Assembly (NCBI RefSeq): GCF_019799965.1
Contig: NZ_JABGCJ010000001.1
Location: 620,001 to 684,000, forward strand
DNA: 64,000 nt
Reading direction: 5' to 3'
Origin: Modestobacter italicus
GTDB taxonomy: Bacteria > Actinomycetota > Actinomycetes > Mycobacteriales > Geodermatophilaceae
Under the pieces are notes generated by a model. The model was not told the origin of the DNA, did no database searches, and saw only the letters and a list, made by a program, of their open reading frames with translations. The position numbers were made by a program, and so were the translations under genes. Positions 24,878 through 32,178 of this stretch are shown here, in pieces; position 1 is the first letter of the stretch; every line of letters begins with the position of its first letter.

Positions 24878-27862
24878 TCAGGCTGCGTAGATCAGGACCG
24901 TGGTCCCGAAGATGTCCCCATCGGTCGACGAGGCCTCCTCGACCGTGATGCGCACGGACTCCACCGTCCGGGCCAGGAAGGTCGCCGTGAGCTCCCCGGT
25001 GGGCGTCGGGAACAGCGGGACGACCACCACGGAGCCGTCCGAGAGGGTCAGCGTAACCTCGGTGGCTCCGCCGAACGATCCCGTCGGGTCGCGGAAGACC
25101 AGCCGGCCGACCTGCACCGGGGTCGGCCAGGTGAACTCGGCCCATGACCCGACGGTCTGGCCGGGCGTGCCGTCCGCGATCCAGGCGCTCGAGGCCAGCT
25201 CAGGTCCTGTCGGCGCCGTGGTGGGCTCCGCCGTCACCGTGGCCACCTCGGCCGGGTCCGTCGGCTCCACCGGGTCCGTCGGCTCCACCGGGTCCGTCGG
25301 CTCCACCGGGTCGGTCGGCTCTACCGGGTCGGTCGGGTCCGTCGGCTCCACCGGGTCCGTCGGCTCCACCGGGTCCGTCGGCTCCACCGGGTCCGTCGGC
25401 TCTACCGGCTCCGTCGGGTCAGTCGGCTCGACCGGCTCCGTCGGGTCGCTCGGCTCGGTCGTTGTGCCACCCGACCAGACCTGGATCTCGGCGAGCCCGA
25501 CGTTGCTGGTCTCCTCGCTGACCCCGGTGATCGCCAGCCGCAGACTCGTCGTCGTCCGGCTGGCGAAGGTCAACTGCGTCCCCGCACCGGCATCGTCCAA
25601 CGCCGGCACGGCGACCGTCGAACCATCCGAGAACGTCAGGGTCCCCGCCGTCACCTGATCACTGCCGTTGGGACGGTCGTTGAGCACCACCCGGTTCACC
25701 GTCACCGGCTCAGCCCAGGTCAGCTCCAACCAACTACCGGCGCCACCACCCTGCGTCGCCCACTCAGCCGTGTGGTCACCCGGGTAACCGTCCACCACAC
25801 CATCGACGGCCTTCACCGCCGTCTGCCCGTCATTCGGGTTCTCCGACGACGCGACCACCGACGCCCCACCCGCGACGTTAACCACCGGCGTCACCGGCTC
25901 CACCGGCTCCACCGGCTCAGACGGGTCCGTCGGCTCAGTCGGGTCGGTGGGCCCCGTCGGGTCGGCCGGGTCCACGGGATCGGTCTCCGCGCCGGTGGTC
26001 CACACCTGGATCTCGGCAAGCCCGACGTTGTTGGTCGCTGCGCTGACCCCGGTGATGGTCAGCCGCAGACTCGTCGTCGTCCGGCTGGCGAAGGTCAACT
26101 GCGTCCCCGCACCGGCATCGTCCAACGCCGGCACGGCGACCGTCGAACCATCCGAGAACGTCAGGGTCCCCGCCGTCACCTGATCACTGCCGTTGGGACG
26201 GTCGTTGAGCACCACCCGGTTCACCGTCACCGGCTCAGCCCAGGTCAGCTCCAACCAACTACCGGCGCCACCACCCTGCGTCGCCCACTCAGCCGTGTGG
26301 TCACCCGGGTAACCGTCCACCACACCATCGACGGCCTTCACCGCCGTCTGCCCGTCATTCGGGTTCTCCGACGACGCGACCACCGACGCCCCACCCGCGA
26401 CGTTAACCACCGGCGTCACCGGCTCCACCGGCTCAGACGGGTCCGTCGGATCCGTCGGATCCGTCGGCTCGACCGGGGTCGAGCCCGGCGTCCATGCCTC
26501 CAGCTCCGCGAGGCCGACGTTGCCGGTCGTCGCACTGACGCTGGCCACGCTGAACCGCACGCTCGTCGTCGTGCGCGGGCTGAACGCCACCGTCACGGCG
26601 CCGCCGGCGTCGTCGAGCGCCGGAACGGACACGGTCGACCCGTCGGAGAAGGTGAGCGTGCCCCCGGTGACCCGGTCCCCGGTGTTGGGCCGGTCGTACA
26701 GGACGACGGTGTCCAGCTGCACCGCCTCCAGCCAGCTGAGCTGCAGCCAGCTGCCGGCGCCACCACCCTGCGTCGCCCACTCAGCCGTGTGGTCGCCCGG
26801 GTAGCCGTCGATCACGCCGTCGACCGCCTTCTTCGCGGTCTGCCCGGTCGAGGTGTTCTGCGAGGAGGCGGTCACCGTCGCCGCCGCGGCGAGGTTCCCG
26901 TCCGTGATCGGCGCCGGCGGGGTGTACATGTCGGTGGACAGGTGCTGGCGGGGCAGCCAGGTGCCCTCGGCCCGCACTGAGCAGTCGCTCAGGGTCCGGC
27001 ACATTTGCGAGTCGTAGGGGGCGTAGGCGAGGAAGGCGTCCTGCTTGGCGCTGAGCGCTGCCCCGGAGACGTTCTCCTCGAGCTGGGCGCTCGGGTAGCC
27101 CAGATACCCCTGCACCGGCACGGTCGGTGCGTGGGTGTTGCGCGCCTGCACCGTCAGCCGGGCCACCGTGTAGTGGTCGCTGTGGTCACCGTCGCCGTAG
27201 TCACCGAGCTCGTCGAGCGTGCGGATCTCGGTGGCCCCGCTCGAGGTGATGAGCGCGCCGATGGTGTCGACCACCTCGGTGGTCGTGTAGCTCTGGATCG
27301 GGTCGTCGACCGTCGTCAGCGACGCGATCTCGCCCGCGTAGAGCTGCTGGAGGCTGGTGAACCCGGAGGTGGTGGTGCCGCTGCCGTCCATGTTGCCGTC
27401 GGGCAGGCGCAGGAAGACCAGCGAGATCTGCGGCGCCGCGGCCAGCGTCGACCGGGTGACGACCTTGCCCGCGACCGTGACGGCCGTGGTGGTCCACTCG
27501 TTCGGGGTGCCCGCCATCGTGGCGTAGGCGGCACGGACACCGGCTTCCCGGCTGCGCGAGTAGGTGGTCCCCCGCCCACCGTCGCCCGAGGTGACGTAGA
27601 CCGTGCTCACGCACCCGCCACCGGCGACGTCCGCCTGCACGGCGGGGTTCTGGAAGAACAGGTCGTCGTCCGGGTGCGCGATGACGCTGATGCTGCAGCC
27701 GATGGCGGCTGATGCGGCGGGTGCGGCCACACCGGTCATCCCCAGCACGGTCAGCAGGCTGAGCAGGCCCAGAGCGGTGGCACGCCGCAGCAGCCGACCC
27801 CCGGAGGCCGCGGCTCGCGGTCCGGGACCGGACGTCGTCGTGCTGGTCGGTGCTGTGGTCAC
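24878..27862 (-). CDS. Secreted PIG-L family deacetylase with tandem discoidin/CBM-like domains
   Basis: The 994-aa protein starts at GTG 27860-27862 behind GGAGGAACC. A signal peptide (about residues 25-53, ending ASAAIG) precedes a PIG-L/LmbE deacetylase domain with the zinc motif SVIAHPDDDLFFQ and the second metal motif DGDHSDHYTVARL. These enzymes remove N-acetyl groups from sugars. Three beta-sandwich domains of about 140 aa follow, each with AVDG, YPGDHTAEWATQGGGAGSWL and LTFSDGST. The second and third are nearly identical and encoded by a 375-bp direct repeat. A (EPTDPV)n linker then leads to a fourth, diverged domain. Likely role: deacetylation of surface or extracellular glycan with multivalent binding. 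Confidence 0.87.
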   Translation of the reverse strand: MTTAPTSTTTSGPGPRAAASGGRLLRRATALGLLSLLTVLGMTGVAAPAASAAIGCSISVIAHPDDDLFFQNPAVQADVAGGGCVSTVYVTSGDGGRGTTYSRSREAGVRAAYATMAGTPNEWTTTAVTVAGKVVTRSTLAAAPQISLVFLRLPDGNMDGSGTTTSGFTSLQQLYAGEIASLTTVDDPIQSYTTTEVVDTIGALITSSGATEIRTLDELGDYGDGDHSDHYTVARLTVQARNTHAPTVPVQGYLGYPSAQLEENVSGAALSAKQDAFLAYAPYDSQMCRTLSDCSVRAEGTWLPRQHLSTDMYTPPAPITDGNLAAAATVTASSQNTSTGQTAKKAVDGVIDGYPGDHTAEWATQGGGAGSWLQLSWLEAVQLDTVVLYDRPNTGDRVTGGTLTFSDGSTVSVPALDDAGGAVTVAFSPRTTTSVRFSVASVSATTGNVGLAELEAWTPGSTPVEPTDPTDPTDPSEPVEPVTPVVNVAGGASVVASSENPNDGQTAVKAVDGVVDGYPGDHTAEWATQGGGAGSWLELTWAEPVTVNRVVLNDRPNGSDQVTAGTLTFSDGSTVAVPALDDAGAGTQLTFASRTTTSLRLTITGVSAATNNVGLAEIQVWTTGAETDPVDPADPTGPTDPTEPTDPSEPVEPVEPVTPVVNVAGGASVVASSENPNDGQTAVKAVDGVVDGYPGDHTAEWATQGGGAGSWLELTWAEPVTVNRVVLNDRPNGSDQVTAGTLTFSDGSTVAVPALDDAGAGTQLTFASRTTTSLRLAITGVSEETSNVGLAEIQVWSGGTTTEPSDPTEPVEPTDPTEPVEPTDPVEPTDPVEPTDPVEPTDPTDPVEPTDPVEPTDPVEPTDPVEPTDPAEVATVTAEPTTAPTGPELASSAWIADGTPGQTVGSWAEFTWPTPVQVGRLVFRDPTGSFGGATEVTLTLSDGSVVVVPLFPTPTGELTATFLARTVESVRITVEEASSTDGDIFGTTVLIYAA
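25255..25465 (-). repeat. 18-bp coding minisatellite for a (EPTDPV)n linker
   Basis: Roughly ten 18-base units of the type TCCGTCGGCTCCACCGGG, with variants, encode repeated Glu-Pro-Thr-Asp-Pro-Val in the PIG-L protein. The unit is a whole number of codons, so copy-number change keeps the frame and only alters linker length. Shorter forms of the same linker occur before the other domains. Confidence 0.9.
25535..25909 (-). repeat. 375-bp direct repeat, copy 1 (domain 3 of PIG-L protein)
   Basis: By visual comparison this segment is identical to 26060-26434 at an offset of 525 bases (175 codons). It encodes most of one discoidin-like domain plus its leading linker. Identity at synonymous positions implies a recent duplication or gene conversion. 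Confidence 0.85.
26060..26434 (-). repeat. 375-bp direct repeat, copy 2 (domain 2 of PIG-L protein)
   Basis: This is the partner of 25535-25909. The first discoidin-like domain (about 26480-26880) is clearly related in protein sequence but diverged in DNA, so it is older than this pair. Confidence 0.85.
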
Positions 27863-28379
27863 AGTGGTTCCTCCATCGCCGGCGCCGGATCGGCGGCCGT
27901 GACGGACCGTAAGGGAACTCGAGTCGATCACGGGCAACAGCCAGCCGATCGGGTGACAGCACCGGGCTCGCTGACGTCACATCGGGTGCACGGCGTGACC
28001 GCCGCGCACGAGCAGAGCACCCGTCCGGTGGTGCCGGTGGAGGCATGTCCACCGCCTGAGCCGACGGCGGCGAGCGACCCGGCGGTGGCCATCGGCTGGC
28101 GAGTCGAGGAAGCCCTGGCGCAGGGTCGTCCGAGCCCGGTCGACCAGGACCACGGCCTACGGCGCGGCAATGACCTCCGTGCCCCTTGCCTGACTGTGAG
28201 TGACGAGGCGTCCACTCGGGCGGGTGAAAAACGGCCCGAGCGGTTCCACCCATCCGTCACTGTCGGTAGGAATGGCGGCAGAGCGCGACGGAGAGTGATG
28301 GTCGCCGGGCTCGCTGCCAGATCGGAGCAGCTCGTTCTGGTGAGCGAGCCGTTCCCACAGCCAGCACGTCAAGCAGAGC
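27863..28379. other. Divergent intergenic region upstream of the first GT2 copy
   Basis: These 517 bases contain no gene I can support. The left end holds the PIG-L ribosome site and presumably its promoter. The right end stops exactly where the 903-bp duplicated segment begins. No convincing promoter boxes, RNA or repeat were recognised between them. Confidence 0.4.
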
Positions 28380-28455
28380 ACGGGTGAGCGTTGACCCGCC
28401 GGGCGCACATTGGTCGCCACAGCCCGGCGGAGAGCAGAGGCGAAACCGGACCCGT
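28380..28455 (+). promoter_or_regulatory. Structured leader RNA candidate upstream of GT2 copy 1
   Basis: ACGGGT (28380-28385) can pair with ACCCGT (28450-28455) to close a domain. Inside it CCGCCGGGC (28396-28404) pairs perfectly with GCCCGGCGG (28422-28430). An alternative short hairpin CGGGT/ACCCG (28381-28385 with 28394-28398) overlaps both, so the structures are mutually exclusive. The ribosome site GAGAGGAC follows at about 28462. It does not match a riboswitch class I know. Confidence 0.45.
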
Positions 28456-29282
28456 CCCCCTCGAGAGGACAGATCCATGCCCCGCCGCACCACCACCGCC
28501 CTGTTCACCACCACCCCCGCCAACCCCCGGGTCAGCGTGGTCATCCCCACCTACAACGAGGCCAAGAACCTCCCCCACGTCTTCGCCCTGCTCCCCGCCG
28601 ACATCCACGAGGTCATCGTCGTCGACGGCTGCAGCATCGACGACACCATCGACGTCGCCCGCACCCTCCGCCCCGACGTCAAGATCGTCCTGCAGAACCG
28701 GCGCGGCAAGGGCAACGCCATGGCCTGCGGCTTCGCCGCCGTCACCGGCGACATCATCGTCATGCTCGACGCCGACGGCTCCGCCGACCCCCGCGAGATC
28801 CCCGACTACGTCGCCGCCCTCACCAACGGCGCCGACTTCGCCAAGGGCACCCGCTTCGCCAACGGCGGCGGCAGCTCCGACATCACCCGCATCCGCGCCT
28901 GGGGCAACCGCTGGCTCAACCGCGCCGCCAACCTCCTCTTCGGCACCCGCTACACCGACCTGTGCTATGGCTACAACGCCTTCTGGACCCGCTGCCTCGA
29001 CGTCCTCGCCCTCGACGCCGGCGACCGCACCACCCAGCACAAGCTCTGGGGCGACGGCTTCGAGATCGAGACCATCATCAACACCCGCGTCGCCAAGGCC
29101 GGCCTCCACATCGTCGAGGTCCCCAGCTACGAGTACGACCGCCGCTTCGGCACCAGCAACCTCAACACCTGGCGCGACGGCCTCCGCGTCCTGCGCGCCC
29201 TGCTCATCGAACGCCTCAACGGCACCGGCGCCACCCAGGCCGCCGCCATCCGCCGCATGCCCCCCGCCGCCCTCCCCACCCA
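28380..29282 (+). repeat. 903-bp direct duplication, copy 1 (GT2 gene plus leader)
   Basis: This segment matches 35266-36168 at an offset of 6886 bases, apparently without a mismatch. Flanking bases differ on both sides (C/T before, C/G after). It contains the structured leader and codons 1-268 of a GT2 gene; only the 3' tails of the two genes differ. No transposase or terminal inverted repeat is present. Confidence 0.95.
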
Positions 29283-29403
29283 CGCGGCTGGGGCGTCCGA
29301 CGACGTGGCACCGCTCCCCGCGGCGGCACCCGCCCCGGCGTACCAGGTGGCAGGCAACGTCGTCCGCCCGGAGACCGTGCTCGCCCAGAGCCACAGCGCC
29401 TGA
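28477..29403 (+). CDS. GT2-family glycosyltransferase, copy 1
   Basis: The 308-aa GT-A enzyme shows VSVVIPTYNEAKNLPHVF, VIVVDGCSIDDT (donor-binding Asp), GKGNAMACGF and VMLDADGSADP (DxD-like metal site), then KLWGDGFEIETIIN near the catalytic base. No membrane helices are seen, so it is a soluble or peripheral enzyme using a nucleotide sugar. The ATG follows GAGAGGAC. Residues 1-268 are identical to the gene at 35363; the last 40 residues (Ala/Pro-rich) are unique. Third codon positions are almost all C, far more strongly than in neighbouring genes. It is followed 4 bases later by the YdjM-like gene. Confidence 0.9.
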   Translation: MPRRTTTALFTTTPANPRVSVVIPTYNEAKNLPHVFALLPADIHEVIVVDGCSIDDTIDVARTLRPDVKIVLQNRRGKGNAMACGFAAVTGDIIVMLDADGSADPREIPDYVAALTNGADFAKGTRFANGGGSSDITRIRAWGNRWLNRAANLLFGTRYTDLCYGYNAFWTRCLDVLALDAGDRTTQHKLWGDGFEIETIINTRVAKAGLHIVEVPSYEYDRRFGTSNLNTWRDGLRVLRALLIERLNGTGATQAAAIRRMPPAALPTHAAGASDDVAPLPAAAPAPAYQVAGNVVRPETVLAQSHSA

Positions 29404-29407
29404 CCTG

Positions 29408-30208
29408 ATGGGCGGCCGGCACCGGAGCAGCGCCCTCGGCGAGGGTGCGGTGCCGCGCCGCCCCGGCAGCTCGAGCGCCTGGGTCCCGTCCGCCGTGCTG
29501 GTGCTGACCGCCCTCCTGCTCGTGCCGGTCCTCGACCGGGTGCGGACCGAGTGGGCGTGGCCGACCGTGGTGGTCGGCGCACTCGACGAGCCGGCCCACC
29601 TGCTCACCGCCGTGCTGCTGGTCGGCGCACTCAGCCGGTGGCTGAGCGGTCGCGTCGTCGGCTGGGCGCTCGTCGGGTCGGTCGCCCTCGACCTGGACCA
29701 CCTGCCGCTCTACCTGGGCTGGGAGGCGATCGCCTCACCCGGCGGCCGCCCGGTGACGCACTCGCTCGCCACCGTGCTGCTGCTGGTCGCCGCGGCGAGC
29801 CTGCCGGCGCTCCGGTCGGCCGGTCTCGGCCTGGCGCTGGGGATCGGCACCCACCTCGTCCGCGACCTGGCCACCGGTCCGGGCGTGCCCCTCGGCTGGC
29901 CGGCCTCCGCGCAGAGCCTGACGATGCCCTACCCGCTGTACCTGCTGGTGCTCGTGGGTGCCGCGCTGGTCGCGCTGCACGCCGGCCAGCGGCCGGACCA
30001 GGTCAGCGACCCAGCCCCCGGAGACGGGCCAGCAGCGGACGGTGGAACCGGGCGCAGCCGCACAGCGCGCAGTCGGACCCAGGACGGTAGTGCTGGTGCG
30101 CCTGCCGGGCATGGCCACACCCACACGTCTTCCCCGCAGCAGCCGGCACGCGACCAGTCTCCCCGGCGCTCGACGGGCCCGGCAAGCGACGCTCCGGCCG
30201 GGGCGTGA
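29408..30208 (+). CDS. YdjM/DUF457-like membrane-bound metal-dependent hydrolase
   Basis: The 266-aa protein has four to five membrane helices (residues 25-190) and the family's membrane-embedded polar motifs DEPAHLL, VALDLDHLPLYLG, GGRPVTHSLATV and GIGTHLVRDLATG, whose His and Asp residues probably bind metal. It belongs to the YdjM/LexA-regulated membrane protein group of poorly known function. The last 75 residues are hydrophilic, repetitive Ser/Arg/Pro and not conserved-looking, and an antisense small gene lies in that part. It starts 4 bases after GT2 copy 1 and ends 4 bases before the GH16 gene, so the three form an operon. Confidence 0.75.
   Translation: MGGRHRSSALGEGAVPRRPGSSSAWVPSAVLVLTALLLVPVLDRVRTEWAWPTVVVGALDEPAHLLTAVLLVGALSRWLSGRVVGWALVGSVALDLDHLPLYLGWEAIASPGGRPVTHSLATVLLLVAAASLPALRSAGLGLALGIGTHLVRDLATGPGVPLGWPASAQSLTMPYPLYLLVLVGAALVALHAGQRPDQVSDPAPGDGPAADGGTGRSRTARSRTQDGSAGAPAGHGHTHTSSPQQPARDQSPRRSTGPASDAPAGA
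30003..30149 (-). CDS. Small zinc-ribbon-like protein antisense to the 3' end of the YdjM-like gene
   Basis: A 48-aa frame starts at GTG 30147-30149 behind GGGGAG. It carries KTCGCGHARQAHQHYRPG and SDCALCGCARFHRP, i.e. CxCGHxxxxHxHYRxGxDCxxCxCxRF. Very similar short proteins occur commonly in actinobacterial genomes (from memory of the motif), which argues for a real gene despite its small size. The Cys and His spacing suggests one zinc site. It is encoded opposite residues 199-247 of the YdjM-like protein, whose tail there is low-complexity, as if constrained by this gene. Function unknown. Confidence 0.6.
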   Translation of the reverse strand: MPAAAGKTCGCGHARQAHQHYRPGSDCALCGCARFHRPLLARLRGLGR

Positions 30209-30212
30209 GGTC

Positions 30213-31187
30213 ATGACGGCCCCCGACCAGCACGAGGTGACCGGCCGACCGGCCGATCCGCACGTCCGGGGGGAGTTCCACGCGCACGACCTCCGAGGTC
30301 ACGGGCCAACGGACGACGTCGGCCGACCGCCGGCAGAACCTACCCTCGGAGCTGCACGCACGCCGCAGGAGGCCCGGGCCGGCCGCGGGGCCAGGGGCCT
30401 GGCCGCCGTCATCGCCTGCCTCACGCTGCTCGGAGGGGTCATCGTCATCCGCCACTCCTCCGACGGACCGGTGCACGACCTCCCCGGCTGGGACCTCGTG
30501 CTGGTCCAGGACTTCGACACCGACGCCGAGCTGGGCGACTTCGCCACCAGGTACCCCGGCTGGGCCGGCTACGACGGGGCGACCGACACCTCCCGGGACC
30601 TCGGACGTCCCAGCGGCACCCGCGGCCGGTACGACAGCCGCACGACCACCACCGTCGCCGACGGGGTGCTCGACGTCCACGTGCACACCCGCGACGGGAC
30701 GCCGCAGGTCATGGCGCTGACGCCGACCGCCGACGGCGACGGCAACTGGTGGGACGGCCGGCTGCACGGCCGCTGGTCCGTGCGGTTCCGCGCCGACCGC
30801 GTACCCGGCTACAAGGTCGCATGGCTGCTGTGGCCGACCAGCGACGACTGGACCGAGGGCGAGGTCGACTTCCCGGAGGGCGACCTCGGGGAGACCATCG
30901 ACGGCAACGCCCACGACGTCACAGGCGATCCGGCGGAGAACGCCTGGTCCATCGAGACCGGCACGTCCATGCAGGAGTGGCACACGGCGACCATCGAGTG
31001 GACGCCCGGCCGCCTCACCTTCCTGCTCGACGACCGCGAGTGGACGACCACCGACCCCCGCGCGGTCCCCGTGGACCCGATGCGGTGGGTGCTGCAGACC
31101 GAGACCCAGCTCAGCGACCTGCCACCCGACCCGGACGCCGCCGGGCACGTGCAGATCGACTGGGTCGCCGTCTGGGCGCCGGCCTGA
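30213..31187 (+). CDS. Membrane-anchored glycoside hydrolase family 16
   Basis: The 324-aa protein has a basic cytoplasmic tail of about 60 residues, one membrane helix (GLAAVIACLTLLGGVIVIR) and an extracellular jelly-roll domain. The GH16 catalytic signature ExDxxE is present as EGEVDFPEGD, preceded by GRWSVRFRADRVPGYKVAWL and followed by HTATIEWTPGRLTFLLDD, which fit the family. Such enzymes cut beta-1,3/1,4-glucans or galactans. It lies at the end of the GT2-YdjM operon, so processing of the polysaccharide made here is plausible. It converges with the hydrolase gene, leaving 10 bases between stops. Confidence 0.88.
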   Translation: MTAPDQHEVTGRPADPHVRGEFHAHDLRGHGPTDDVGRPPAEPTLGAARTPQEARAGRGARGLAAVIACLTLLGGVIVIRHSSDGPVHDLPGWDLVLVQDFDTDAELGDFATRYPGWAGYDGATDTSRDLGRPSGTRGRYDSRTTTTVADGVLDVHVHTRDGTPQVMALTPTADGDGNWWDGRLHGRWSVRFRADRVPGYKVAWLLWPTSDDWTEGEVDFPEGDLGETIDGNAHDVTGDPAENAWSIETGTSMQEWHTATIEWTPGRLTFLLDDREWTTTDPRAVPVDPMRWVLQTETQLSDLPPDPDAAGHVQIDWVAVWAPA

Positions 31188-31197
31188 GCGGACCGGG

Positions 31198-32025
31198 TCA
31201 GCCCGCGAGGCCGCCGAACCAGTCGGCCAGGTCGTCGGGCTGGAAGCAGGAGGGGTCGATGTGCCCGCCCTCGCAGGCCACGACGCTGACGTCGGCGACC
31301 TCCTGGAGCCGGGACACCAGCGGGTCGGCGTTCTGCGCGGAGACGACGAGCTCGTCCTCGGCGGCCAGGTAGAAGCGCATCGAGGTGCCCGCGAACGCCT
31401 CCGCCGGCAGCTCGGCCGGGTTCTCGGTCCCGGTCGGCAGCCGGCCCCCCCAAGCCCGGCGCACCGGCGTCTCGTAGTCCGTCCCGACGATGACGTCGAG
31501 GTCGACGAGCGGGGAGATGGCCGCCATGCCCAACAGCCCGGGGATGCGGTCACCGGCCAACAGCTGCAGGCCCGCCACCCCGCCCATCGACTCGGCGAGC
31601 AGGAACGTCCGTGTCGTGCCGTACCGCCGGGTCAGCTCGGCCGCGAGGTCCACGTAGTCCTGCTGGGACGCCGCGTTGCCGAACGCGTCCAGGTGGGCGT
31701 CGCTGGCCGCCACCACGTACCCGTCGGAGGTGAGGCGCGCGGTCACCCGGGCCTGGTCGTCGCCGGCCTGGAGCGAGCCGGCGTCCTCGCCCGCACCGTG
31801 GACGTAGAGCACCAGACCGCTCAGCTCCTCGACGTCCGGGACCACCGCGACCGCCGGCTGACCGCCCACGGTCAACTCGACCACCTCCGGCGCCGCCGGC
31901 TGCACGGGCGGCGAGGCCGCCGGGTCGCCGACCCCGCACCCGGACGCGCCCAGGACGGCGACCAGGACACCGACCGCAGCCCGACGGCGGGTCCGGCGGG
32001 GGGCAGCGCTCAACGTGGTCCTCAC
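31198..32025 (-). CDS. Secreted lipoprotein alpha/beta hydrolase
   Basis: The 275-aa protein has a lipoprotein signal peptide with lipobox LGASGC and an alpha/beta-hydrolase fold. The oxyanion region is VLYVHGAGEDAG, the nucleophile Ser is in LLAESMGGVAGL, the acid region is FYLAAEDELVV and the catalytic His is in CEGGHIDP. A second Cys near the end may form a disulphide with the nearby Cys. It could be a glycan or lipid esterase at the outer membrane face. It is probably monocistronic. A polysaccharide deacylase role is only suggested by context. Confidence 0.83.
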   Translation of the reverse strand: MRTTLSAAPRRTRRRAAVGVLVAVLGASGCGVGDPAASPPVQPAAPEVVELTVGGQPAVAVVPDVEELSGLVLYVHGAGEDAGSLQAGDDQARVTARLTSDGYVVAASDAHLDAFGNAASQQDYVDLAAELTRRYGTTRTFLLAESMGGVAGLQLLAGDRIPGLLGMAAISPLVDLDVIVGTDYETPVRRAWGGRLPTGTENPAELPAEAFAGTSMRFYLAAEDELVVSAQNADPLVSRLQEVADVSVVACEGGHIDPSCFQPDDLADWFGGLAG

Positions 32026-32178
32026 GCAGCGAGGTTAGGTCGCCCGGCGCCCCGGACCGGCGCATCCGGCGGCTGCACCGGCGCCGCTCACCCGAAGAGG
32101 GGAGCCCGCCCGCTACCGTGACCGCATGTCTGGACACCGGAGCACGAGCGTCTCCGGAGCGGCTTCGGGTCGCCGCGC

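Noticed and set aside
25255-25465. CRISPR-like array of short repeats
   Set aside because: Units are tandem 18-mers without spacers, lie in frame in a coding region and encode (EPTDPV)n; no cas genes are nearby.
28380-28455. Known riboswitch (ydaO c-di-AMP, c-di-GMP, cobalamin, TPP)
   Set aside because: The helices are clear but none of the conserved core sequences I know from these classes is present; left as an unclassified structured leader.
28369-29607. A 412-residue minus-strand ORF opposite GT2 copy 1 (and its twin at 35090-36349)
   Set aside because: Highly repetitive Gly/Ala/Val/Asp composition is what the C-rich third positions of the GT2 gene produce in antisense; no domain is recognisable.
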